A stretch of 39,177 nucleotides of DNA, taken from contig NZ_DASZCQ010000344.1 of the NCBI RefSeq assembly GCF_035942955.1, positions 1 to 39,177 on the forward strand, written 5' to 3'. Below are positions 7,995 through 15,802 of the stretch, piece after piece (the first letter of the stretch is position 1; each line of letters starts with the position of its first letter). The position numbers were made by a program, and so were the translations under genes. Origin of the DNA: DASYTH01 sp035942955. Lineage in GTDB: Bacteria > Actinomycetota > Actinomycetes > Mycobacteriales > Pseudonocardiaceae. The notes beneath the pieces are model-generated. The model saw nothing but the letters and a program-made list of their open reading frames with translations. It did not search any database and was not told the origin of the DNA.

Positions 7995-9020
7995 CTATTC
8001 CTGGTTGCGTCCGCTGGTGAGCCGGGACAGCACGAGGGCGACGAGGATGATCGCTCCGTTGAGCGCGCCGATCCACTGCGCCGGAACGCCGGCGAGGGTG
8101 AGCACATTCTGGATGAGGTAGAGCAGCAGGATGCCGGTGAACGCGCCGAAGACGGTGCCGCGGCCGCCGCTGAGGCTGACCCCGCCGATCACCGCGGCGG
8201 CGAACACTGTGAAGATCGCGCCGCTGCCCTGCGCGGCGGCGACCGACGCGAGCCGACCGGACAGCAGCAGCCCGCCGAGCGCGGCGAGCAGGCCGGCGAC
8301 GACCAGCACGCCGATCAGCACGCGGTCGGTGCGGATGCCGGCGGCCTTGGCCGCGTCGAGGTTGCCGCCGACCGCGTACAGCGAGCGGCCGACGGTGGTG
8401 AAGCCGAGCACCACGATGCCGGCGGCGAACAGCACCAGACAGATCCAGATGGACGCCGGCACGCCGAACCAGGTGGCGCTGCCGAGGTACATCATGGCCG
8501 GTGGCAGGTTGAAGAAGGTCTGACCGCCGCTGATTCCGGTGAGCAGTCCACGTAGGACGATCAGCATGCCGAGGGTGACGATGAACCCGTTGAGTCCGAA
8601 CCGGACGATCAGCACGGCGTTGACCGCACCGATCGCCAGGCCGACCGCGAGCGTGGCGGGGACGGCCCACATGCCGGGCAGCAGGCCGAGGCCCTGCCCG
8701 CCGGTGACGGTGAGGTAGGCGGCGACGCCGGGCGCCAGGCCGAACGTGGACTCCAGCGACAGGTCCATCCTGCCCACGATCAGCACGATCGTCTGCGCGA
8801 GCACGAGCAGGGCGATCTCCGACATGGTCTGCAGGACGTTGATCAGGTTGTCGTAGCGCAGGAACACCGGGTTGACCAGCTGCCCGAGTACGCAGATCGC
8901 CGCGATGGCCGGGATGAGCGCAAGGTCCCGCAGCTTTGCCAGGGCGATCTTTCCTCCACCGTGGCGGGTCGAGTGCGGCGAGGCCACCGGTCGCGGTGCC
9001 AGCTCGGTGGTCTCAGACAT
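7995..9020 (-). CDS. Ribose-type sugar ABC transporter permease
   Basis: About 341 residues with 8-10 hydrophobic spans, matching RbsC/BPD_transp_2 permeases. Recognisable family segments are ALLVLAQTIVLIVGRMDLS near residue 75, FGLNGFIVTLGMLIVLRG, and the cytoplasmic AVGGNLDAAKAAGIRTDRV loop that contacts the ATPase. It would form the membrane channel of a monosaccharide importer, probably as a homodimer since no second permease is present. ATG 9020 overlaps the ATPase stop by eight bases, showing translational coupling. From context the substrate may be L-fucose or another plant-derived sugar; the sequence alone does not prove this. Confidence 0.88.
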   Translation of the reverse strand: MSETTELAPRPVASPHSTRHGGGKIALAKLRDLALIPAIAAICVLGQLVNPVFLRYDNLINVLQTMSEIALLVLAQTIVLIVGRMDLSLESTFGLAPGVAAYLTVTGGQGLGLLPGMWAVPATLAVGLAIGAVNAVLIVRFGLNGFIVTLGMLIVLRGLLTGISGGQTFFNLPPAMMYLGSATWFGVPASIWICLVLFAAGIVVLGFTTVGRSLYAVGGNLDAAKAAGIRTDRVLIGVLVVAGLLAALGGLLLSGRLASVAAAQGSGAIFTVFAAAVIGGVSLSGGRGTVFGAFTGILLLYLIQNVLTLAGVPAQWIGALNGAIILVALVLSRLTSGRNQE

Positions 9021-10515
9021 GCAGGTCCACTCCTTCCATGGCGGCGACGAGCTCGTGGTCGGTCCAGCCGCGGGAGAACCGGGCGACGATCCGGCCACCG
9101 AACAGCACCAGCACACGGTCGCAGCCACGCAGGTCGTCGAGCTCGTCGGAGGCGATCACCACGGCGGTGCCCCGCTCGGCGACGCCGGCGATCCGGCCGA
9201 GGAGGAACTCCTTGGACCGCACGTCGATGCCGGCGGTCGGGGTGATCAGCACCAGCAGGCGGGGGTCGTTTGCGAGGGCCCGGGCCAGCACGACCTTCTG
9301 CTGGTTGCCGCCGGACAGGCTGGTGACCGGCAGGTCGGGTCCGGGTGTCTTGATCGCCAGGTCGTCGATCATCGTGCGGGCGATGCCGTCGCGCCGGGCA
9401 CCGCTGACGAAGCCGGCCGGGCCGAGCCGGTGCGGGATGGTCAGCGTGGCGTTGTCCGCAATGGACATGCCGCCGACCAGGCCCTGGCGGTGCCGGTCCC
9501 GTGGCACGAACCCGATCCCGGCGGCGAGTGCGGCCGGCACGTCGCCGGGCCGAAGCGGCCGGCCGGCAACCGTGATCGTGCCGGTGTCGGGACGGCGCAG
9601 GCCGACGAGCGTCTCGGCCAGCTCGGTCTTGCCGCTGCCGCCGGCGCCGGCCAGCCCGACGATCTCCCCGGCGCCGACGTCGAAGTCGACGCCGGTGTAG
9701 CGGTCCGAACAGGACAGTCCGGTCACGGTGAGCACCGGCTCCCCGGCGGGAGCACCGGCACGGTCGGCGGCGGCCGAGCCGGGGCGGGCCTCGCCGGTCA
9801 TCGCCGCGACGAGGTCCGCGCGGGTCAGTCCGGCCACCGGCGCGGTAAGGACCTGCCGCGCGTCCCGGTACACGGTGACCGTGTCGCAGATCTCGTAGAT
9901 CTCCTGCAGGTGGTGGCTGATGAACAGGAACGTCACGCCCTGCTCCCGCAGGCCGCGCATCCGGTCGAACAGCCGGTTGATGGCGGCCGCGTCGAGCTGA
10001 GCGGTCGGCTCGTCGAGGATGATGAACCGGGCGCCGCACGACAGTGCCCGCGCGATCTCCACGAGCTGCCGGTCCTCGACGCTCAGCTCCCTGGCCGGCA
10101 GCCGGGGGTCGACGTCGACGGACCACTCGGCCAGCAGGCGCGCGGCCTCGCGGCGCAGCCGCGGCCAGCTGATCAGGCGGGCAGGGCCGCGCTGGTACCG
10201 GTTGAGGAACAGGTTCTCCGCGACGGTCAGCTCACCGATCACGGTGGAACGCTGGTACACGCAGGCGACCCGGCGTCGCCAACCGTCCCGATCGGACAGC
10301 CGGGGCGCCGGCTCGCCGTCGAAGAGCAGCGTGCCCGCCTCGGGCGCCAGCAGTCCGGTGAGGACGGCCACGAGCGTGGACTTGCCGGCGCCGTTGCGGC
10401 CCACCAGGGCGTGGGTCTCGCCCGGCCGGACGCTGATGCCGGCGCCGTCGAGCGCGACGGTGGAGCCGAACCGCTTGCTGACCCCGATCGCCTCGACCAC
10501 CGGGCGGCCCGTCAT
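9013..10515 (-). CDS. Ribose-type sugar ABC transporter ATPase (two ABC domains)
   Basis: About 500 residues with two nucleotide-binding domains, as in RbsA/XylG/MglA. The first has a full set: Walker A GRNGAGKST, signature LSVEDRQLVEIARAL and Walker B FIILDEPTAQLD. The second has an altered Walker A (GAGGSGKTE) and a normal LSGGNQQKVVLARAL signature. Its Walker B reads LLVLITPTAGID, lacking the usual Asp-Glu pair, so the second site is probably not catalytic. Such asymmetry is known in this transporter class. ATG 10515 follows GAGGTGG. It starts 13 bases after the binding-protein gene and overlaps the permease gene. Confidence 0.9.
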   Translation of the reverse strand: MTGRPVVEAIGVSKRFGSTVALDGAGISVRPGETHALVGRNGAGKSTLVAVLTGLLAPEAGTLLFDGEPAPRLSDRDGWRRRVACVYQRSTVIGELTVAENLFLNRYQRGPARLISWPRLRREAARLLAEWSVDVDPRLPARELSVEDRQLVEIARALSCGARFIILDEPTAQLDAAAINRLFDRMRGLREQGVTFLFISHHLQEIYEICDTVTVYRDARQVLTAPVAGLTRADLVAAMTGEARPGSAAADRAGAPAGEPVLTVTGLSCSDRYTGVDFDVGAGEIVGLAGAGGSGKTELAETLVGLRRPDTGTITVAGRPLRPGDVPAALAAGIGFVPRDRHRQGLVGGMSIADNATLTIPHRLGPAGFVSGARRDGIARTMIDDLAIKTPGPDLPVTSLSGGNQQKVVLARALANDPRLLVLITPTAGIDVRSKEFLLGRIAGVAERGTAVVIASDELDDLRGCDRVLVLFGGRIVARFSRGWTDHELVAAMEGVDLHV

Positions 10516-10528
10516 CGTGCCCACCTCT

Positions 10529-11587
10529 TCAGCCGCGGTTGTTGTTGCCCCACAAAGACTTGTCGTCGTACCGCAGGCTCGGCACGTCACCGAACGTCGC
10601 GCCGTCGCGGGTGACCAGCGGAGCGGAGAGCTGGTCTTCGAGCAGGCCGGGCCGCACCTGGACGATCGTGCTGTCGTGGTCGGTCTTTCCCGGCGCGTAC
10701 TTCTTGCCGGCGATGGCGTCTTTCACGTACTGCAGCGCCCACTTCGCGTACAGGTCGGCGGGCTGGGAGACGGTGGCGTCGATGTTGCCGGCCGCGATGC
10801 TCTTCAGCTCCTCGGGGATCCCGTCGTTGGACACCACGAACACGTGCCGCGGATCGTCCGGCGGGACCAGCAGGCCGCGCTGGCGTAGCAGTTGCAGTGT
10901 GCCGGCCAGCGCGAAGCTGGACTGCATGTAGACGCCCCTGATGTCCGGGTGGGCGGTGAGGTCGGTCTGCAGCTTCGCCGACGCGGTCGCGGCGTCCCAG
11001 TTGGCGGCCTCGCCGAAGACCTTGATGTTAGGGAAGTTGGCCCTCATGCACTCGTTGAACGCCTCGGTGCGGTCCCGGCCGTTGATGGAGGAGAGGTCGC
11101 CCTGCAGCATGACGACCTTGCCGGTGCCCTTCAGCTTGGTACCGAGGAACTTGCATGCCTTCTGGCCGTAGGCCCGGTTGTCGGCGCGCACCACCATGGA
11201 CACCTCGCCCGCGTCCGGGCGGGTGTCCACGCTGACGACGGGAATCTTCTTGCCGGCCAGCTGTTGCAGCGTCGGCGCGATGGCCGCGGTGTCCTGCGGC
11301 GCCATCACCACGCCCTTGACGCCCTGGCTGACAAGGGTCTGCACGTTTGACGTCAGCGTGGCCACGTCGTTCTGCGAGTTGGTGGTCTTCAACTCCAGGC
11401 CCAGCTCGCTGCCGTAGCGCGGGACGTAGCCGATGTAGGAGTTCCAGAAGTCCGTGTCCGATCGGGGGTAGTCGACCCCGACCACGGTCCCACCGCTGCC
11501 GGCGGCACCATCCTCGCCGCCGCAGGCGGTCAGCGCCGCGGCCGCCGACAGCGCGAGCAGGCTCGCGCCGATCCTGTGGAGTCCCAT
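10529..11587 (-). CDS. Sugar ABC transporter substrate-binding lipoprotein (ribose type)
   Basis: 352 residues. A lipoprotein signal with lipobox LTAC (Cys22) is followed by a type I periplasmic-binding-protein fold. VGVDYPRSDTDFWNSYIGYV, a KGVVMAPQDTAAIAPTLQQL segment and IPVVSVDTRPD are typical of the Peripla_BP_4 ribose/galactose group. It would hold a monosaccharide at the outer membrane-free cell surface and deliver it to the permease. ATG 11587 is preceded by GGAG. The gene sits 32 bases after the SDR gene and 13 before the ATPase gene. Linkage with a fuconate dehydratase and fucosidases makes L-fucose a reasonable but unproven ligand. Confidence 0.88.
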   Translation of the reverse strand: MGLHRIGASLLALSAAAALTACGGEDGAAGSGGTVVGVDYPRSDTDFWNSYIGYVPRYGSELGLELKTTNSQNDVATLTSNVQTLVSQGVKGVVMAPQDTAAIAPTLQQLAGKKIPVVSVDTRPDAGEVSMVVRADNRAYGQKACKFLGTKLKGTGKVVMLQGDLSSINGRDRTEAFNECMRANFPNIKVFGEAANWDAATASAKLQTDLTAHPDIRGVYMQSSFALAGTLQLLRQRGLLVPPDDPRHVFVVSNDGIPEELKSIAAGNIDATVSQPADLYAKWALQYVKDAIAGKKYAPGKTDHDSTIVQVRPGLLEDQLSAPLVTRDGATFGDVPSLRYDDKSLWGNNNRG

Positions 11588-11619
11588 CCCGCACACTCCT
11601 TCGTGCTTCGGCGGTGTTG

Positions 11620-12354
11620 TCAGGTGCGCGGCCGCAGGCCGTGCATGCCCCCGTCGACGGCAAGCGCGGTGCCGGTGACCGCGCCGGATCCCGGGGACGC
11701 GAGGTAGGCGATGGCGGCGGCGACCTCGTCGGCGGTCACCAGCCGACCGATGGGTTGGCGGCCGGCGAGCGCGGCGCGCTCGGCGTCCGGGTCGGCGGCG
11801 GCGTCGAGCAGCCGGTCGACCCAGGGGGTGTCGACCGTGCCGGGGTTGACGCACGTGACGCGGATGGCGTCGGCGAGCAGATCGGTGGCCATGGCGCGGG
11901 TGAGCGCCAGGACCGCGCCCTTGGACGCGGAGTAGACCGCGCGGTCGGGCAGGCCGACCACGGCGGCCACCGAGCACGTGTTGACGATCGCGGGGTGCGC
12001 GGAGCGGCGCAGGTACGGCAGCGCGGCACGGGTGGTGCGCACGATGCCGAACACGTTGACCTCGAACACCTTCCGCCACTCGTCGTCGGGGTTGTCCTCG
12101 ATCGTGCCGGCCGCGCCGATGCCGGCGTTGTTGACCAGCACGTCGATGCCGCCGAGCTTGTCCGCCGCGGTCTCGACCGCGACGCGGACCGAGGCGTCGT
12201 CGGTCACGTCGGCCTCGACGCCGAGCAGCGGCTCGGGCACGTCCGGGCGCAGGTCCAGGCAGGCGACATGGGCGTTCCGGGCGGCGAACAGGATGGCGGT
12301 GGCGAGCCCGATGCCCGAGGCGCCACCGGTGATGACGACGTTGAGCGGGCTCAT
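11620..12354 (-). CDS. SDR-family oxidoreductase, possible 2-keto-3-deoxy-L-fuconate dehydrogenase
   Basis: 244 residues. It is a classical short-chain dehydrogenase: TGGASGIG cofactor motif at the N-terminus, NNAGIG, the catalytic Ser in NTCSVAAVVG, and YSASKG with Tyr and Lys. CVNPGTVDTP and a C-terminal DGG motif complete the fold. CLDLRPD at the end of beta-2 suggests NAD preference. Its ATG overlaps the fuconate dehydratase stop by four bases (ATGA), tying the two together. In the oxidative L-fucose pathway the dehydratase product 2-keto-3-deoxy-L-fuconate is oxidised by an SDR enzyme, so that role fits best. The sequence alone only supports SDR membership. Confidence 0.85.
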   Translation of the reverse strand: MSPLNVVITGGASGIGLATAILFAARNAHVACLDLRPDVPEPLLGVEADVTDDASVRVAVETAADKLGGIDVLVNNAGIGAAGTIEDNPDDEWRKVFEVNVFGIVRTTRAALPYLRRSAHPAIVNTCSVAAVVGLPDRAVYSASKGAVLALTRAMATDLLADAIRVTCVNPGTVDTPWVDRLLDAAADPDAERAALAGRQPIGRLVTADEVAAAIAYLASPGSGAVTGTALAVDGGMHGLRPRT

Positions 12355-13658
12355 CCGGCCACCGCCACGGCCCACTCGGCGCCGTCCGGGTACTGGAAAC
12401 GGGCCACCGACGCCGGGTGCATGCGGGCGCCGAGGCCCGGCTCGGTGGGGGCGAGGTAGTGGCCGGCGCGGATCCGGACCGGGTCGACGAAGTGCTCGTG
12501 CAGGTGGTCGACGTACTCGATCGCCCGGTCCTCGGTGCTGCCGCTGACCGCGACGTAGTCGAACATCGCCAGGTGCTGCACCATCTCGCAGAGGCCGACA
12601 CCGCCGGCGTGGGGGCACACCGGCACGCCGAACTTGGCCGCCAGCAACAGGATCGCGACGTTCTCGGTGATCCCGGCGACCCGGCTCGCGTCCAGTTGCA
12701 GGACATCGATGGCGCCGGCCTGCAGCAGCTGCTTGAACATCACCGCGTTGTGGGTGTGCTCGCCGGTCGCGACCTTGATCGGGGCGACCGCCGTGCGGAT
12801 CACGGCGTGGCCGAGGACGTCGTCGGGTGAGGTCGGCTCCTCGATCCAGTACGGGTCGTACGGGGCGAGCCGGCGCAGCCGCTCGATGGCCTGCTCGACA
12901 CCCTACGCCTGGTTGGCGTCCACGGCGATCCGCACCTGCGGCCCGACCACGGCCCGCGCGAGTCGCAGCCGGCGCTCGTCGGCGGCCGGGTCGGCGCCGA
13001 CCTTGAGCTTGATCTGGCGGAACCCGTCGGCCACCGCCTCCTTGGCCAGCCGCACCAGCTTGTCGTCGCTGTAGCCGAGCCAGCCGGGGGTGGTCGTGTA
13101 GGCCGGATAGCCGGTCTCTTCGAGCTTCTCCCGCCGCTGCGCCCGGCCGGGCTCGGCGTCCCGCAGGATCGCCAGCGCCTCGCCGGGGGTGAGCGCGTCC
13201 GCGAGGTACCGGAAGTCCACAAGGGACACCAGCTCCTCCGGTGAGAGGTCGGCCAGCAGCCGCCACACCGGCTTGCCCTCGTGCCGGCCCCGCAGGTCCC
13301 AGACGGCGTTGACCACGGCGGCGGCCGCCATGTGGATCACGCCCTTCTCCGGGCCGAGCCAGCGCAGCTGGCTGTCCCGGGTGAGGCGGGCGGAGAACCC
13401 TCCGAGGTCGGCGAACACCTCGGCGACCGGCAGGCCGACCACCAGCGGCGCGAGCGAGCGGACCGCCGCGACGGTGATCTCGTTGCCCCGCCCCACGGTG
13501 AACGCCAGGCCGAAGCCCTGGCGGCCGCCGCTGGTGTGCACGGTGACGTAGGTGGCCGAGTAGTCCGGCTCCGGGTTCATCGCGTCCGACCCGTCCAGCT
13601 CCCGGGAGGTCGGGAAGCGCACGTCGACCGCGTCCACGGCGGCGATCAGCTCTGTCAC
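12351..13658 (-). pseudogene. L-fuconate dehydratase interrupted by one in-frame TAG
   Basis: The frame is continuous over about 435 codons except for a TAG at 12903-12905, where family members have Trp (TGG) directly after the DANQ motif. The first half has RFPTSRELDGSDAMN, LRWLGPEKGVIH and IKLKVG (catalytic Lys). VDANQ (metal Asp) immediately precedes the stop. The second half has WIEEPTSPDDVLGH (metal Glu), ATGEHTHN (metal Glu) and VCPHAGGVGL (catalytic His), then YVDHLHEHFVDP. These are the enolase-superfamily FucD residues and all remain. The product would dehydrate L-fuconate to 2-keto-3-deoxy-L-fuconate. GTG 13658 is favoured by GAGGTGGG upstream; ATG 13694 is possible. A single G-to-A change, a read error or suppression could each explain the stop. 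Confidence 0.88.
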
Positions 13659-13700
13659 GGGTCGCCCACCTCGGCTCGCCAGGGACGTAGACATCACATG

Positions 13701-13717
13701 TATGTATAGAAGACATA
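13701..13717. promoter_or_regulatory. Inverted repeat over the -10 of the fuconate dehydratase promoter
   Basis: TATGT and ACATA arms flank a seven-base spacer. The repeat covers the TATACA -10 box of the minus-strand promoter described next, a classic position for repressor binding. The likely binder is the divergent FadR-type regulator starting at 13860. Confidence 0.5.
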
Positions 13718-13731
13718 TGCCCATGTGTCCA
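13703..13731 (-). promoter_or_regulatory. Sigma-70-like promoter for the fuconate dehydratase operon
   Basis: On the minus strand TGGACA (13726-13731) and TATACA (13703-13708) are separated by exactly 17 bases. Transcription would start near 13696, leaving about 38 bases of leader with a GAGGTGGG ribosome site before GTG 13658. Confidence 0.6.
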
Positions 13732-13794
13732 GAGCGCTCAGCCGCCGACTGGTAAACCGCCAGGTCGTGATGAAGCTGGCGGCCACAGCTCCCG

Positions 13795-13813
13795 AAATAC
13801 ATATGATGTATTT
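13795..13813. promoter_or_regulatory. Perfect operator-like palindrome upstream of the first GntR gene
   Basis: AAATACAT, ATG, ATGTATTT forms perfect 8-bp arms around a three-base centre. It lies 12 bases before the -35 of the regulator's own promoter, suggesting autoregulation. The right arm (GATGTATTTG, 13805-13814) recurs with one change upstream of the second GntR gene. Confidence 0.6.
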
Positions 13814-13824
13814 GTCCGACAGGA

Positions 13825-13862
13825 TTGCCGACGTCGCATGTCTGGCGTACGGTCGGCGCGTG
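13825..13862 (+). promoter_or_regulatory. Leaderless-type promoter of the GntR gene
   Basis: TTGCCG (13825-13830), 17 bases, then TACGGT (13848-13853), a TANNNT -10. Only six bases separate it from GTG 13860, so transcription would start at or next to the start codon. This fits a leaderless mRNA, common in actinobacteria, and explains why no ribosome binding site is seen. Confidence 0.55.
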
Positions 13863-14597
13863 TCGCGCACCGACGAGGCCATCGCCCGCATCCGGGCGCT
13901 GATCCAGTCCGGAAAGCTGAAGCCCGGCTCGAAGCTGCCCTCCGAACAGCAACTCGCCGCCGAGCTGGGCATCTCCCGCAGCCCGATGCGCGAGGCGGTC
14001 AAGGCGCTGGCCGTCGCCCGGGTCCTCGACGTACGTCGCGGCGACGGCACCTACGTCACCAGCCTCGCCCCCGCCGTGCTGCTCGAGGGGCTCGGGCTAG
14101 CCGTGGAACTCATGCAAGGCAACACGTTGCTGGAGCTCACCGAGGTGCGCCGGCTGTTCGAGCCGGTCGCCACCGGGCTCGCCGCCACCCGGGTGACCCC
14201 CGATCACCTCGCCGAGATCCGCGGCCACCTCGACGCGATGCACGCGGCGAGCGAGGACGTCGAACTGCTCAACCAGCACGACGCCGCGTTCCACCGAGCG
14301 GTCGTCGCGGCGACCGGCAACGAGGCGCTGACCACGCTCATCGACGGCATCTCCAGCCGAACGCTGCGCGCGCGGGTGTGGCGCGGGATGGTCGAGGCCA
14401 ACTCCGCCGACCGCACCCTCGCCGAGCACGAGGCGATCTACGCCGCCCTCGCCGACCGCGACGCCAACCTGGCCCAGGCGGCGGCTCTCGTGCACATCAG
14501 CACCACCGAGCGGTGGCTGCGCCGGGTGCACGGCGCCGGCCACCGAACCGACGACTCCGCCGAGGAGACCGAGGTGCTCCCCGCGACCGGGACCTGA
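13860..14597 (+). CDS. GntR-family (FadR subfamily) regulator of the fucose block
   Basis: 245 residues. The N-terminal winged helix-turn-helix contains LKPGSKLPSEQQLAAELGIS, RSPMREAVKAL and the wing RRGDGTYV. The C-terminal FCD domain has the metal-site histidines in NQHDAAFHRAVV, LAEHEAIYAAL and ALVHISTTE. Such proteins are usually repressors released by a sugar acid. It diverges from the fuconate dehydratase operon, so a fuconate-type ligand is a reasonable inference. I chose GTG 13860 because the leaderless -10 box is next to it. The in-frame extension to 13725 would run through the palindrome and is unlikely to be coding. Confidence 0.87.
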   Translation: MSRTDEAIARIRALIQSGKLKPGSKLPSEQQLAAELGISRSPMREAVKALAVARVLDVRRGDGTYVTSLAPAVLLEGLGLAVELMQGNTLLELTEVRRLFEPVATGLAATRVTPDHLAEIRGHLDAMHAASEDVELLNQHDAAFHRAVVAATGNEALTTLIDGISSRTLRARVWRGMVEANSADRTLAEHEAIYAALADRDANLAQAAALVHISTTERWLRRVHGAGHRTDDSAEETEVLPATGT

Positions 14598-14604
14598 CCG
14601 CACC

Positions 14605-14723
14605 GTGATCGACGCGCACCACCACGGGTGGGACCCGCCACGCGGGACCACTCGTGGCCGGCCGACCCCGCACCGGCCCCGATCCGCCGCGCGTTCACCG
14701 TGGCCGACCTGGCGCCGGGCTGA
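14605..14723 (+). pseudogene. Amidohydrolase (probable L-fuconolactonase) N-terminal stub
   Basis: Seven bases after the regulator, GTG 14605 begins VIDAHHHGWDP, the start of COG3618-type metal-dependent lactonases. One base is missing near 14635. Beyond it the neighbouring frame continues RDHSWPADPAPAPIRRAFTV and ADLAPG, the family's next conserved block, and then meets a TGA. Nothing of the remaining 230 or so residues is found. L-fuconolactonase belongs to this family and would supply L-fuconate for the dehydratase. The stub is followed closely by transposase debris. Confidence 0.72.
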
Positions 14724-14764
14724 GTCGACCTGACCGCGCCGGACGTCGCCGACGCCATCGCCCC

Positions 14765-14930
14765 TCGGACCTGGCAGACGAGCCGTGGGCGCTGGTCGGG
14801 CCGCTGCTGCCGGCGCCGAGGACCGGCGCCGGCCGGAGAGGCATCCCCGAAGGTCCATTGTGGACGGAATCTCGTACGCGGTGCGGACTGGCTGCGCCTG
14901 GTCCCGGAACGCGTTCCGGGCCGCTCATCT
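14765..14930 (+). pseudogene. IS5-family transposase fragment
   Basis: The first frame reads SDLADEPWALVGPLLPAPRT, matching the N-terminus of IS5-type DUF4096 transposases. After a shift, IVDGISYAVRTGCAW continues the same domain from 14857. The catalytic DDE region is absent, so the piece is non-functional. It sits where the rest of the amidohydrolase should be, suggesting a past insertion followed by deletion. Confidence 0.68.
14903..14920. repeat. Perfect 18-bp palindrome
   Basis: CCCGGAACGCGTTCCGGG is fully self-complementary. It lies in the transposase fragment, ten bases past the stop of the minus-strand SRPBCC gene. It may act as a bidirectional stem or be a rearrangement scar; no T tract follows. 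Confidence 0.4.
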
Positions 14931-15763
14931 CATTGGTTGATCGCCAGCATGCCCGCGGGGACACCGGGGATCTCGATCTGGCGCCAGATCGAGCGCGAGC
15001 CGGGCAGTTCGTGATAGCGCCGCAGCGCGGCGATGCCGCTCAGCCAGCCGGCCCAGCCCGGGTACGGCGGGTTGGTGGGATCGAAGCCGCTTTCCACCAG
15101 GGTGAGCCGGGTCTTGCCGTCCGAGCCGTCCAGCTCCCAGCTGTCGATCATGCCGTCGGCGAACCGCAGCGTCGCCTTGCGGCCCGGCTCGAACTCGACG
15201 AACTTGGCCCCTCCGGGGTCCAGCTCGAAGCCGCCCATCGCGAAGCGGCCGCCCACATAGGGCTCGATGTCCACATTGGCACCGAACCACTCGCGGAACT
15301 GCTCCGGCTGGATCATCGAGTCGAACACCGCTTCCGGTACCGCGTCGATCACGACCGAGGCGTGCAACTCGGCCGCCGTGAAGTCGCACTTGGGCGTCAG
15401 CTCGCGGCCGGCCAGATAGTCGGCCAGGTTGGCGATTGCCAGGGACCAGAACGTCTGCAGCGCGCCGCGGGCACCGGCCGTGTCGGCCAGGACGTCTTCG
15501 AAGCCGGGTAGGTCGCTCTGGCTCAGCGTGACCAGCGTGCCGTCTTCGTCTTCGGCCAGCTCGAACTGCGTCGTGGTCTCGACACCGTCGACGGTCCAGG
15601 TGAACCGGATGGTGCGCTCGTCCACGTGCAGCACGCGCTGGTGCGGCTCGGCGCCGTCCGGCGTGAAGCGGCCCCAGAACTCGTACTTCCCGGGCAGGTC
15701 GACGTCGGCGTGCTCGGCCAGCCAAACGCGCAGCGCGGCCGGGTCGGTCAGCGCCTCGTACAC
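14930..15763 (-). CDS. SRPBCC/AHSA1-type protein, two tandem domains, doubtful start
   Basis: About 277 residues from GTG 15763. Two START-like AHSA1 domains are present. The first runs from YEALTDPAALRVWLAEHADV to about residue 125; the second starts near ASVVIDAVPEAVFDSMIQPEQFREWFG. Each has the usual hydrophobic ligand-cavity pattern. Function in this family is rarely known. The reader of the expected N-terminus must change frame. ATG 15831, which overlaps the ArsR-type gene by 29 bases, codes MTEQHRPPSDLRLRAVVSAPP but then terminates, while the GTG start lacks a ribosome site and the first beta strand. An indel near 15770 is likely. The ArsR-plus-AHSA1 pairing is a common two-gene operon. 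Confidence 0.7.
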   Translation of the reverse strand: MYEALTDPAALRVWLAEHADVDLPGKYEFWGRFTPDGAEPHQRVLHVDERTIRFTWTVDGVETTTQFELAEDEDGTLVTLSQSDLPGFEDVLADTAGARGALQTFWSLAIANLADYLAGRELTPKCDFTAAELHASVVIDAVPEAVFDSMIQPEQFREWFGANVDIEPYVGGRFAMGGFELDPGGAKFVEFEPGRKATLRFADGMIDSWELDGSDGKTRLTLVESGFDPTNPPYPGWAGWLSGIAALRRYHELPGSRSIWRQIEIPGVPAGMLAINQ

Positions 15764-15802
15764 GATTTGGGTGGGGCCGAAACGACCGCGCGCAGGCGCA
15801 GG

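Noticed and set aside
12903..12905. TAG as a programmed recoding signal
   Set aside because: No pyrrolysine genes or special downstream structure were recognised; a simple Trp-codon mutation or read error is more economical.
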